Assembly: GCA_937127205.1 (NCBI GenBank)
Contig: CAKZLS010000086.1
Location: forward strand, 1-8,163
DNA: 8,163 nucleotides
Direction of reading: 5' to 3'
DNA from: an uncultured Rhodospirillales bacterium
Lineage (GTDB): Bacteria; Pseudomonadota; Alphaproteobacteria; Rhodospirillales; Defluviicoccaceae
This document shows positions 1-6,769 of this stretch, piece by piece (within the stretch, counting starts at the first letter, position 1; the number at the start of each line of letters is the position of its first letter). A model generated the notes under the pieces. It saw nothing but the letters and a program-made list of their open reading frames with translations. It was not told the origin of the DNA and searched no databases. Made by a program: the position numbers and the translations under genes.

Positions 1-24
1 CGGCTCTCGCGATTATTCTTGCAC

Positions 25-1170
25 CTACTGAACCACGATCCGGGGCGCCGCGGCTGCCTGGTCCGCCGTGGTCTGCTGGACCTTGTTCCACACGGCCGTG
101 GCGATGGCCAGGTAGGCCTTGGCGTGATCGCCCTCGGGATCGGTGGCGACGATGGGTTGGCCGTCGTCGGAGGTCTGGCGAATGGCCGTATCGAGCGGAA
201 TTTCGCCGAGGAAATCCACGCCCAGCTTTTCGGCTTCGCGCTTGGCGCCGCCGTGGCCGAAAATCTCCGTTCGCTCGCCGCAATGGGGACACGAGAAATA
301 GCTCATATTCTCGATCAGGCCGAGCACCGGAACCTCCACCTTGCGGAACATGTTCAGGCCTTTACGCGCATCGATCAGGGCGATGTCCTGCGGCGTCGAA
401 ACGATGACGGCGCCGGCCAGCGGCACCTTCTGGGCCATGGTCAGCTGGGTATCGCCGGTGCCGGGCGGCATGTCCACGATGACGATATCCAAAGGCCCCC
501 AGGCCACGTCGCGCATCATCTGTTCGAGCGCGCCCTGCACCATCGGTCCGCGCCAGACGATGGGTGTTTCCTCCTCCACCAGAAAGGCCATGGACATGCT
601 CTTGATGCCGTATTTCTCGATCGGATCCAGTTTTGCCCCATCGCTGGAGACGGGCTGTCCGGTGATGGCGAGCAGCCGGCGCAGCGACGGACCGTAGATA
701 TCGGCGTCCAACAGCCCCACCCTGCGGCCCTGCGCCGCCAACGCCAGTGCGAGATTGACCGACGTGGTCGACTTTCCGACGCCGCCCTTGCCCGACGCCA
801 CCGCGACGATGGCCTGCACGTCGGGCAGCAGGCTGCCGCCCTGAGCGCCTTGAGCGCCGCCGTGTGGGCCGCCGGGCGCGGGCCCGTGATTATGAGCGGC
901 GGGCGGCGGCGGGGCCTGCTTGCGTTCGGCGGTCAGAACGACACTCGCGGTGAGCACGCCGGGCATCTTGTGAACAATGTTCTCCACCTGCGCGCGCAGA
1001 GGCTCGAGGCGCGGCCCCCGCTCCGGATCCACCTCGAGCGAAAACGCCACGTGGCCGTCCTTGATCCGCAAACCCTGGATCATCCCGAGACTGACGATGT
1101 CCTGATTGCGCTCCTTGTCGACGACGCAGCGAAGGGCGTCGACGATCTGCTGTTCGTTAACTTCTGCCAT
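25..1170 (-). CDS. mrp: Mrp/ApbC-type iron-sulfur cluster carrier ATPase
   Basis: This is a cytosolic P-loop ATPase of the Mrp/ApbC/NBP35 family, which binds an Fe-S cluster and passes it to apo-proteins. The protein is 381 residues. Residues 1-85 are a MIP18/DUF59-like domain. Residues 86-115 form a linker rich in Pro, Gly, His and Ala. The ATPase domain follows, with the deviant Walker A GKGGVGKST at 127-135, DAD at 155-157 and the Walker B segment DMPPGTGD at 233-240. The CPHC pair (Cys294, Cys297) is the expected cluster ligand at the dimer interface. I chose the ATG at 1170 because GGGGAG lies a few bases upstream and MAEVNEQQIVDAL is a natural start of the DUF59 domain. The longer frame opening at 1224 adds 18 residues and has no visible ribosome binding site. 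The gene is divergent from hflK. All key residues are present and the length is normal for two-domain members. The family call is secure; which targets it matures cannot be read from sequence. Confidence 0.95.
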   Translation of the reverse strand: MAEVNEQQIVDALRCVVDKERNQDIVSLGMIQGLRIKDGHVAFSLEVDPERGPRLEPLRAQVENIVHKMPGVLTASVVLTAERKQAPPPPAAHNHGPAPGGPHGGAQGAQGGSLLPDVQAIVAVASGKGGVGKSTTSVNLALALAAQGRRVGLLDADIYGPSLRRLLAITGQPVSSDGAKLDPIEKYGIKSMSMAFLVEEETPIVWRGPMVQGALEQMMRDVAWGPLDIVIVDMPPGTGDTQLTMAQKVPLAGAVIVSTPQDIALIDARKGLNMFRKVEVPVLGLIENMSYFSCPHCGERTEIFGHGGAKREAEKLGVDFLGEIPLDTAIRQTSDDGQPIVATDPEGDHAKAYLAIATAVWNKVQQTTADQAAAAPRIVVQ

Positions 1171-1223
1171 CCCTAAAGATCTCCCCACGGGTGTATTCGC
1201 ACTTTGTTGGTGGGCCAGCTTCA

Positions 1224-1252
1224 TTGCGTGGCCCGCAAACCTGGCCTATAAG
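1224..1252 (+). promoter_or_regulatory. Candidate sigma-70 promoter for hflK operon
   Basis: The hexamers TTGCGT (1224-1229) and TATAAG (1247-1252) are separated by exactly 17 bases. The -10 matches TATAAT at five of six positions, while the -35 keeps only its TTG core. Transcription would start near 1259 and give a leader of about 125 bases before hflK. The direct-repeat element ATAAGGCA overlaps the -10. A weak -35 with a good -10 fits either modest constitutive expression or an activator. This is a motif match only, with no start-site evidence. Confidence 0.4.
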
Positions 1253-1331
1253 GCACTTCACTTCCATATATGGTTTGATAAGGCAACATCCATCCTCAAC
1301 GTCCGGTCCCAGACCGACCCTGAGATGGGCT

Positions 1332-1362
1332 GTTTGGTTTAATAGAAGGCAGTTTGGTTTAA
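1332..1362 (+). repeat. Direct repeat GTTTGGTTTAA, 20-base spacing
   Basis: Two identical 11-base copies occupy 1332-1342 and 1352-1362, with 9 bases between them and a 20-base period close to two helical turns. The second copy ends five bases before the hflK Shine-Dalgarno. Each copy contains an in-frame-independent TAA, so nothing is translated through both. The phasing suggests an operator or a leader-RNA element, but a chance duplication in a short AT-rich stretch is also possible. Confidence 0.5.
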
Positions 1363-1367
1363 CGAAA

Positions 1368-1387
1368 AAGGAGCGGATTTCCGCATG
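1368..1387 (+). promoter_or_regulatory. hflK RBS with spacer hairpin
   Basis: AAGGAG at 1368-1373 is the only good Shine-Dalgarno upstream of the hflK ATG at 1385. The gap of 11 bases is longer than usual. GCGG (1373-1376) can pair with CCGC (1381-1384), folding most of the spacer into a small hairpin that would bring the Shine-Dalgarno and start codon closer or partly occlude them. The Shine-Dalgarno identification is firm; the hairpin's role is speculative. Confidence 0.6.
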
Positions 1388-2506
1388 GCCTGGAACCCGA
1401 AAGGTGGCCCTTGGGGCAGTGGTGGCGGCGGCGGCGGCGGCGGCCCATGGGGCAGTGGCGGCGGCGGTGGCGGCGGCCCATCGGCGCCTCAACCCCCGAA
1501 TATCGAAGAAATGTTGCGGCAAAGTCAGGAGCGCTTTAAGCGGTTCATTCCCAGCGGCGGTAGCGGCAAAGGGATCGCGCTGGTGGTGCTTGTCCTGTTG
1601 TTGATTTGGGGGGCGACCGGTTTCTACCGCGTTCAGCCAGGTGAGCTGGGCGTGGAGTTGCTGTTTGGAAAGTACGTCAAAACGACCACACCAGGCTTGA
1701 ATTACTGGCCCCCGGCGCCGATCGGCGAGGTCCTCAAGCCCAACGTCGAGGTGACCAACCAACTCACCGTCGGCTTCCGCGGCAGTACCGACTCGGAGCG
1801 CAGCGGAGGCACCCGGGACGTGGCGCAGGAAAGCCTGATGCTGACTGAGGACCAGAATATCATCGACGTGGATTTCGTGGTGCAGTGGCGTATCAAGGAC
1901 CCGGCCGCCTTCCTGTTCAACATCCGTGATCCGGAAGGAACCATCAAGCTGGCCGCCGAGAGCGCGATCCGTGAGGTCATGGGGCAGACCCGCCTCGAGG
2001 ACGCACTGACCATCAAGCGTCAGGAAGTGGACCAGAAAACCAAGGAATTGTTGCAGGGAATTCTGGACTATTACAACGCGGGCGTCTTTATCGCCGAGGT
2101 CAAGCAGCTCAAGGTCGACCCGCCTTCGGAAGTGATCGACGCGTTCAACGACGTTCAGCGTGCCCGCCAGGATAAAGACCGGTCGGTCAACGAAGCGCTG
2201 GCTTACCGCAACGACATCGTGCCGAGGGCCAAGGGTGAAGCGGAACGGATCGTGCTGGAGGCGACCGGTTACAAAGAGAAGGTTGTCCGCGAAGCCGAAG
2301 GTGAAGCCGCCCGGTTCAATTCGGTTTTCGAAGCCTATCAATCGGGCAAGGAGGTCACGACCCGCCGCCTTTATCTGGAGCGCATGCAGCAGTTGATGGG
2401 GACCACCGACAAGGTGATCATCGATAGCGGCAACGCCGGACAAGGGGTTGTTCCCTATCTCCCGTTGCCGGAATTGCAGAAACGAACTGTGGAGGCCGCC
2501 CCATGA
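1385..2506 (+). CDS. hflK: HflK, SPFH/band 7 regulator of FtsH
   Basis: HflK pairs with HflC in the inner membrane. The complex is known to encase the FtsH AAA protease and modulate its turnover of membrane proteins. The 373-residue protein has a Gly-rich N-terminal tail (7-31) built from two near-identical PWGS-plus-polyglycine units. A Pro-rich stretch and a short helix follow, then one transmembrane segment (about 62-80). The SPFH/band 7 domain covers about 81-270 and includes YRVQPGELGVELLFGKY and the ALTIKRQEVDQKTKELLQ helix region. A charged coiled-coil segment (about 255-335, with RAKGEAERI and REAEGEAARF) precedes a hydrophobic tail with VPYLPLPEL. This tail-out, periplasmic-domain arrangement matches the family. 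The ATG at 1385 has AAGGAG upstream and gives the usual MAWN start. The stop overlaps the hflC start in ATGA, indicating translational coupling. No hflX or hfq lies in the visible upstream region, unlike the enterobacterial operon. Identification is secure. Confidence 0.96.
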   Translation: MAWNPKGGPWGSGGGGGGGGPWGSGGGGGGGPSAPQPPNIEEMLRQSQERFKRFIPSGGSGKGIALVVLVLLLIWGATGFYRVQPGELGVELLFGKYVKTTTPGLNYWPPAPIGEVLKPNVEVTNQLTVGFRGSTDSERSGGTRDVAQESLMLTEDQNIIDVDFVVQWRIKDPAAFLFNIRDPEGTIKLAAESAIREVMGQTRLEDALTIKRQEVDQKTKELLQGILDYYNAGVFIAEVKQLKVDPPSEVIDAFNDVQRARQDKDRSVNEALAYRNDIVPRAKGEAERIVLEATGYKEKVVREAEGEAARFNSVFEAYQSGKEVTTRRLYLERMQQLMGTTDKVIIDSGNAGQGVVPYLPLPELQKRTVEAAP

Positions 2507-3393
2507 AAAAGTCGACGCTCGCCATTCTCGGCATCGTTATTTTGATTGTCGGCGTGTTGGCGGCAAGCTCGCTGTTCACGGTCCGGCAAACGCAGCAGGC
2601 CCTTATCCTGCAGTTCGGTAATCCCGTCAGGGTCGTGACGGAACCCGGGCTCAAGTTCAAGGTTCCGTTTATCCAGAATGTGGAATATTTCGACAAACGC
2701 ATCCTCGATTTGGATCCGCCGACCCAGGAAGTGCTTTTGGCCGATCAAAAACGCATCAACGTGGATGCGTTCGCCCGCTACCGTATTGTCGATCCGCTCA
2801 AGTTCAAACAGCGCGCGGTCACTCTGGCCAATTTTCGGCAGGTGTTCGGCGGGCTGCTGAATTCGGGTGTGCGTTCGGAAGTCGCCAAGGTGTCGCTGGC
2901 CGAGATGCTATCCGACCGGCGCGGAGAGGTTATGGACACCATCACCAAAGACGTGAAGCGACAGGCACCTGAATTCGGTGTCGAGGTGGTGGATGTTCGG
3001 ATCGGCCGGACCGACCTTCCTGAGGCTACCAGCCAAGCGGTGTACAATCGGATGCGTTCGGAACGTATCGCCCAGGCCGCGCAGCTCCGCGCCGAGGGCG
3101 AGGAGTTGAAAGCCAAGATCCAGGCCGAGGCCGACAGAACGCGCACGGTCATCTTCGCGGAAGCGGATAAGACGGCGAAAACTCTCCAGGGTGAGGGCGA
3201 TGGTCAGCGCACCATGGTTTTGAACCAAGCCTACGGCCAGGATCCGGAGTTTTTCGACTTCTACCGTTCGCTCGAGGCGTACGAGGCCCTTGGCGGCAGC
3301 GGTACAACCATGGTGTTGAGCCCTGATACCGATTTCTTCCGGTTCTTCCTGGACGAACGCGGCTCGGCGCCTCAGCAGCCGGGAGGGCGCTGA
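2503..3393 (+). CDS. hflC: HflC, SPFH/band 7 partner of HflK
   Basis: HflC is the second subunit of the HflKC complex that surrounds FtsH in the inner membrane. The 296-residue protein starts with a short basic MKK, followed by a transmembrane segment at about 5-24. The SPFH domain (about 25-200) contains FTVRQTQQALILQFG, then a region with EPGLKFKVPFIQNVEYFDKR. The MRSERIAQAAQLRAEGEE segment (about 183-200) leads into a long Ala/Glu-rich coiled coil to about 235. The C-terminus carries the typical FFDFYRSLEAYE and DTDFFRFF signatures. GGAGG at 2491-2495 sits seven bases before the ATG, and the start overlaps the hflK stop by four bases, so the two subunits are probably made in balanced amounts. 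Despite the historical name (modulator of FtsH, once thought a protease) there is no protease active site. Length and motifs are normal. Confidence 0.96.
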   Translation: MKKSTLAILGIVILIVGVLAASSLFTVRQTQQALILQFGNPVRVVTEPGLKFKVPFIQNVEYFDKRILDLDPPTQEVLLADQKRINVDAFARYRIVDPLKFKQRAVTLANFRQVFGGLLNSGVRSEVAKVSLAEMLSDRRGEVMDTITKDVKRQAPEFGVEVVDVRIGRTDLPEATSQAVYNRMRSERIAQAAQLRAEGEELKAKIQAEADRTRTVIFAEADKTAKTLQGEGDGQRTMVLNQAYGQDPEFFDFYRSLEAYEALGGSGTTMVLSPDTDFFRFFLDERGSAPQQPGGR

Positions 3394-3446
3394 TCGGGCC
3401 TGGCATGGCGGGCGGGAAACGTGGAGGATAGCGAGGGAAAACGGGC

Positions 3447-3632
3447 ATGGCCGACCTGGTGACTGCGCTCGGGTTGGCCGTGGCGATCGAGGGTCTTCTC
3501 TACGCGCTGTTCCCGAACGCGATGAAAAAAATGATGCTTCAGGTGCTCGCTCAACCGCAAAGCAGTTTGCGGACCGCGGGATTGGTGGCCGCCATCGCCG
3601 GTGTCGGTCTGATCTGGCTGGTGCGCCGGTGA
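3447..3632 (+). CDS. DUF2065 small inner-membrane protein
   Basis: This 61-residue protein matches the DUF2065 family (YjeT-like in E. coli), whose function is not established. It has two predicted hydrophobic helices, about 3-22 and 42-59, joined by a short polar loop that contains NAMKKMM and AQPQSSLR. It ends in a basic WLVRR. The pattern (V)EGLLYALFP...M...LR..GL....G...WLVR is the family signature. The ATG has GAGGGA at 3433-3438 with eight bases of spacing. It lies 53 bases after hflC on the same strand. In E. coli and several proteobacteria a DUF2065 gene also follows hflC, which suggests a link with the HflKC/FtsH complex, although no activity can be inferred. The family assignment is good and the function is unknown. 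Confidence 0.88.
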   Translation: MADLVTALGLAVAIEGLLYALFPNAMKKMMLQVLAQPQSSLRTAGLVAAIAGVGLIWLVRR

Positions 3633-3656
3633 TGGGCCATCGCAGGCTTTGGCGAC

Positions 3657-3687
3657 GTCCTTGCGGGAACGCTGTCACCGCAAGGAC
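3657..3687 (+). terminator. Perfect 10-bp stem hairpin, possible terminator or processing site
   Basis: GTCCTTGCGG (3657-3666) and CCGCAAGGAC (3678-3687) are exact reverse complements around an 11-base loop. The hairpin begins 24 bases after the DUF2065 stop codon, where an operon terminator would be expected. It lacks a clear downstream T tract (ACACTCTTGC follows), so it may be a weak or attenuating terminator, an mRNA 3'-end stabiliser, or a protein-binding inverted repeat upstream of the protease gene. The structure is seen directly; the role is inferred. Confidence 0.5.
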
Positions 3688-3816
3688 ACACTCTTGCTGG
3701 AGAAAAAACCGCTATTCGTTACTTGACGGTCCAGGTCTTGAAGCCCAAACCCATAATATGCCAGCGGATAAGTGGCCATTTGGGCGGCTGTTCGCGATCC
3801 CATGGAGATCTACACA

Positions 3817-5334
3817 GTGAACGACTTTCCCGCTCATATGTCCTTTCATCGCCAGACACGTAGCGGTGCGCCGGCGGTACGCCCATCGCTGCTCCGGTGG
3901 TTGACGATCACGGTTGTCGGTTTGGCGATGATCGTATCGTCCGCTATGGCACAAGCGCGGACGGCGCCCGAATCGTTCGCCGATTTGGCGGAAAAACTGC
4001 TTCCCTCGGTGGTCAACATCTCGACGACGCAGGTCGTTCAAGGACAGCCGGGCGTGGAAATGCCGATGGTACCGCCGGGGTCGCCGTTCGAAGAGTTCTT
4101 CAAGGAGTTTTTCGAGAAGAACCAGCAGCAGCCACGGCGCCAACAGAGGCGGGCAACCTCCTTGGGCTCCGGCTTTATCATCGACGCGAAAGGATACGTG
4201 GTCACCAACAATCACGTTATCCAGGACGCCGACGAAATCAACGTCGTGCTGCACGACGACACGCGCCTAGAAGCTACGGTTGTCGGGCGCGATCCCAAAA
4301 CCGATATCGCCATCCTGAAGGTGGAGCCCGAAGGCCGGTTGACCGCGGTGAGCTTCGGCGACTCCGACAAAATGCGGATCGGCGACTGGTTGGTGGCTAT
4401 CGGCAATCCGTTCGGGTTCGGTGGAACGGTGACGACCGGGATCATCTCGGCGCGCGGACGGGATATCAATGCGGGTCCCTACGACGATTTCCTGCAAACC
4501 GACGCGCCCATCAACCGGGGAAATTCGGGCGGTCCGATGTTCAATCTCGAAGGTGAGGTTATCGGCATCGCGACGGCGATTTTCTCGCCGTCAGGCGGCA
4601 GTGTCGGCATCGGTTTTGCCATTCCCGCCAACTCCGCGGAACCGGTGATCCGGCAACTGCTGGAACACGGCGAGGTTCGCCGCGGTTGGCTTGGTGTCCG
4701 GATCCAGACCGTGACAGAGGAAATCGCCGAAACCCTGGGCTTGAAGGAACCGATCGGCGCCCTCGTGGCCAGTGTGATTGCCGACGGGCCCGCGGAAAAG
4801 GCGGGTATCCAGGCCGGCGACGTCATCGTGGAGTTCGACGGGAAGATCGTGGAGGAGATGCGCAAGCTGCCGCGGATCGTCGCCGACACCGAAATCGGCA
4901 ACGCCGTTCCTGTCACGGTGTGGCGCAAGAACGGCGAAGTCGATTTCAAGGTCGATATCGGCATTCTCGAAGAGCCCGAGGCCGAGGTTGCCGCGAGGGC
5001 TCCTGCGGAGGAATCGACCGGTTCCAGCACCACCATCGACGACCTCGGACTAACGGTCGCCGGCATCGACAACCAATTGCGCGAACAGTATGACCTGGGC
5101 GATGACATCAAAGGCGTCATCGTTACCGACGTCAACCCCGCCGGTCCCTCGGCGGCCAAGGGCATTCGAGACGGCGACGTAATTGTCGAAATCAGCCAAG
5201 ACGAGGTGAATGAGCCATCGGAATTGGCGGAACGGGTCGAAGAAGCCCGCGAGGCCGGGCGCGGTGTGGTGCTCCTGCTTGTCGAAGGCGAAGGCGGCTT
5301 GCGGTTCGTGACCGTGCGAATCGACGAAGGCTGA
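3817..5334 (+). CDS. degP: DegP/HtrA (Do family) periplasmic serine protease
   Basis: This is a secreted serine endoprotease and chaperone that clears misfolded periplasmic proteins. I chose the GTG at 3817 because GGAG (3804-3807) lies nine bases upstream. The frame is open back to a GTG at 3772, and ATGs at 3802 and 3838 are alternatives. From 3817 the protein has 505 residues. A signal peptide has a basic n-region, a hydrophobic core (about 29-43) and AMA-QA, with cleavage after 45 or 47. A Phe/Glu then Gln/Arg-rich LA-type loop occupies about 76-112 (PFEEFFKEFFEKNQQQ). The catalytic triad is His133 (TNNHV), Asp163 (DPKTDIAIL) and Ser237 (NRGNSGGPMF). Two PDZ domains follow, about 288-385 and 408-503, so the layout is DegP/DegQ-like rather than DegS-like, which has one PDZ and a membrane anchor. 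It follows hflKC-DUF2065 after 184 bases and precedes the TrpB-like gene by 25 bases. DegP versus DegQ cannot be separated from sequence alone. Confidence 0.94.
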   Translation: MNDFPAHMSFHRQTRSGAPAVRPSLLRWLTITVVGLAMIVSSAMAQARTAPESFADLAEKLLPSVVNISTTQVVQGQPGVEMPMVPPGSPFEEFFKEFFEKNQQQPRRQQRRATSLGSGFIIDAKGYVVTNNHVIQDADEINVVLHDDTRLEATVVGRDPKTDIAILKVEPEGRLTAVSFGDSDKMRIGDWLVAIGNPFGFGGTVTTGIISARGRDINAGPYDDFLQTDAPINRGNSGGPMFNLEGEVIGIATAIFSPSGGSVGIGFAIPANSAEPVIRQLLEHGEVRRGWLGVRIQTVTEEIAETLGLKEPIGALVASVIADGPAEKAGIQAGDVIVEFDGKIVEEMRKLPRIVADTEIGNAVPVTVWRKNGEVDFKVDIGILEEPEAEVAARAPAEESTGSSTTIDDLGLTVAGIDNQLREQYDLGDDIKGVIVTDVNPAGPSAAKGIRDGDVIVEISQDEVNEPSELAERVEEAREAGRGVVLLLVEGEGGLRFVTVRIDEG

Positions 5335-5359
5335 TTGGTTCGCGCCGTAGGGGGAAGCG

Positions 5360-6745
5360 ATGAGCGAAACCGTCAAATACCTGCTTCCGGAGGAGCGCCT
5401 TCCCCGGGCCTGGTACAATTTGGTCGCCGACCTGCCGGCCCCGCCCCCGCCTTCCTTGCACCCGGCCACCGGCGCCTGTCTCACCGCCGACGATCTTGCG
5501 CCGCTCTTTCCGGCGAGCCTGATCGAGCAGGATGCCAGTACCGAGCGCGACATTGAAATCCCCGAGCCGGTCCGCGACATCTACCGTTTATGGAGACCGT
5601 CGCCGCTGTATCGTGCGCGCCGGTTGGAACGCGCCCTCGATACCCCGGCGCGTATTTATTACAAGTACGAGGGCGTAAGCCCATCGGGCAGCCACAAGCC
5701 CAACACCGCCGTACCCCAGGCCTTCTTCAACCAACAGGAAGGCACCAAACGCATGACCACCGAGACCGGCGCCGGCCAATGGGGCTCGTCGCTGGCGTTC
5801 GCCGCCAATCTGTTCGGGTTGGAAGTGGACGTCTACATGGTGAAGGTCAGCTACCAGCAAAAGCCCTACCGCCGGGCGGCCATGGAAGCGTACGGCGCCA
5901 GATGCATCGCCAGCCCCAGCAACCTTACCGAATCGGGCCGCAAGATCCTCGCCGAGCATCCGGACTCCACCGGCAGCCTCGGCATCGCCATTTCCGAGGC
6001 GGTGGAGATGGCGGCCCAGCGCGGTGATACCAAATACGGGCTCGGGAGCGTCCTCAATCACGTCATGCTGCACCAGACGGTGATCGGCATCGAAGCCATG
6101 GAGCAGATGGAGATGGCCGGCGACGAACCGGATATCCTCATCGGCTGTTCGGGTGGCGGCAGCAACTTCGCCGGCTGCGCGTTTCCCTACATCGGCCGCA
6201 AGCTGCGAGACGGCAACGATATTCGCATCATCGCCACCGAACCGGCCGCCTGCCCGACCTTGTCGCGCGGCGTCTACGCCTACGACTTCGGGGACACGGC
6301 TCACCTGACGCCGCTGCTTAAAATGCGTACGCTGGGCTCCACGTTCATGCCGCCGGGCTTTCACGCCGGCGGGCTGCGCTATCACGGCATGTCTCCGCTG
6401 GTCAGCCACGCCATGGACCTCGGTCTGATCGAGGCGCAAAGCTTCCAGCAGACCGAGTGCTTCGCCGCCGGGGTTGAATTCGCCCGCGCTGAGGGGATCA
6501 TCCCCGCGCCCGAGACCAATCACGCCATCCGTGCCGTGATCAACGAGGCCATTGCGTGCCGCGAGGAAGGAACACAGAGAACCATCCTGTTCGTGCTTTC
6601 CGGCCACGGCCATTTCGATATGCAGGCGTACACCGACTATTTCGCCGGCAAGCTGACGGATCTGCCGCACGATGAAGCCGCGCTCGCGCGATCCACCGAT
6701 GCGCTCCCGGAGATCCAAGGCGTCAAACCGTTGATATCGGCATAG
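5360..6745 (+). CDS. trpB2: TrpB2-type tryptophan synthase beta-like PLP enzyme
   Basis: This is a fold-type II PLP enzyme of the TrpB2 group, expected to condense indole with serine or O-phosphoserine to tryptophan in the cytosol. The 461-residue protein has the long N-terminal extension typical of TrpB2. YKYEGVSPSGSHKPNTA (101-117) contains the PLP-binding Lys113. TTETGAGQWGSSLA (133-146) contains the catalytic acid Glu135. The phosphate-binding loop is GCSGGGSNFAG (262-272), PETNHA is at 384-389 and SGHGHFD at 414-420. Classical TrpB is about 400 residues and normally lies beside trpA. No trpA is visible here, as is usual for stand-alone TrpB2. The ATG at 5360 follows a GGGGGA-type Shine-Dalgarno, 25 bases after the degP stop, so cotranscription with degP is plausible. 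All catalytic residues are intact. The subgroup call is firm, but the physiological substrate (serine, phosphoserine, or salvage of free indole) is not decided by sequence. Confidence 0.92.
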   Translation: MSETVKYLLPEERLPRAWYNLVADLPAPPPPSLHPATGACLTADDLAPLFPASLIEQDASTERDIEIPEPVRDIYRLWRPSPLYRARRLERALDTPARIYYKYEGVSPSGSHKPNTAVPQAFFNQQEGTKRMTTETGAGQWGSSLAFAANLFGLEVDVYMVKVSYQQKPYRRAAMEAYGARCIASPSNLTESGRKILAEHPDSTGSLGIAISEAVEMAAQRGDTKYGLGSVLNHVMLHQTVIGIEAMEQMEMAGDEPDILIGCSGGGSNFAGCAFPYIGRKLRDGNDIRIIATEPAACPTLSRGVYAYDFGDTAHLTPLLKMRTLGSTFMPPGFHAGGLRYHGMSPLVSHAMDLGLIEAQSFQQTECFAAGVEFARAEGIIPAPETNHAIRAVINEAIACREEGTQRTILFVLSGHGHFDMQAYTDYFAGKLTDLPHDEAALARSTDALPEIQGVKPLISA

Positions 6746-6769
6746 CCGAGAGCCGATCGTTTTCCCGTG

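Larger units (their letters stand above)
1171..1384. promoter_or_regulatory. Divergent mrp/hflK intergenic region
   Basis: These 214 bases separate the two divergent start codons and are visibly more AT-rich than the flanking genes. They contain a candidate plus-strand promoter (1224-1252), a direct repeat of ATAAGGCA (1248-1255 and 1278-1285), a 10-base palindrome CCATATATGG (1264-1273), a second direct repeat of GTTTGGTTTAA (1332-1342 and 1352-1362) and the hflK ribosome binding site. I could not find a convincing minus-strand promoter for mrp here, although one must exist here if mrp is transcribed from this gap. No small ORF in the region looks coding. Confidence 0.7.

Noticed and set aside
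19..1176. Plus-strand open frame (385 codons) opposite mrp
   Set aside because: It mirrors the Mrp coding sequence almost end to end, lacks domains and has no ribosome binding site consistent with a real gene.
1171..1224. An 18-residue N-terminal extension of Mrp starting at 1224
   Set aside because: No ribosome binding site precedes that ATG, while a good GGGGAG precedes the ATG at 1170, which begins at the conserved DUF59 domain.
1264..1273. Palindrome CCATATATGG as a regulator operator by itself
   Set aside because: A 10-base AT-centred palindrome is expected by chance in an AT-rich intergenic stretch and does not match a regulator site I can name. It is noted only as part of the repeat context.
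1157..2443. Long minus-strand open frame (428 codons) opposite hflK
   Set aside because: HflK on the plus strand is a clear full-length family member. The antisense frame is low-complexity Ala/Arg-rich, contains runs mirroring the polyglycine codons, and shows no recognisable domain. Long antisense frames are common in GC-rich genes.
3666..3696. GGAAC (3666-3670) as an extracytoplasmic-stress sigma -35 for degP
   Set aside because: No matching -10 occurs at the right distance; the nearest CTCTTG is displaced and poor. The GGAAC also lies mostly in the hairpin loop, so chance is likely.
3722..3757. Possible promoter CTTGACG ... CATAAT upstream of degP
   Set aside because: The hexamers TTGACG (3723-3728) and CATAAT (3752-3757) are 23 bases apart, too far for a sigma-70 promoter, and alternative pairings for a heat-shock sigma factor also have wrong spacing.
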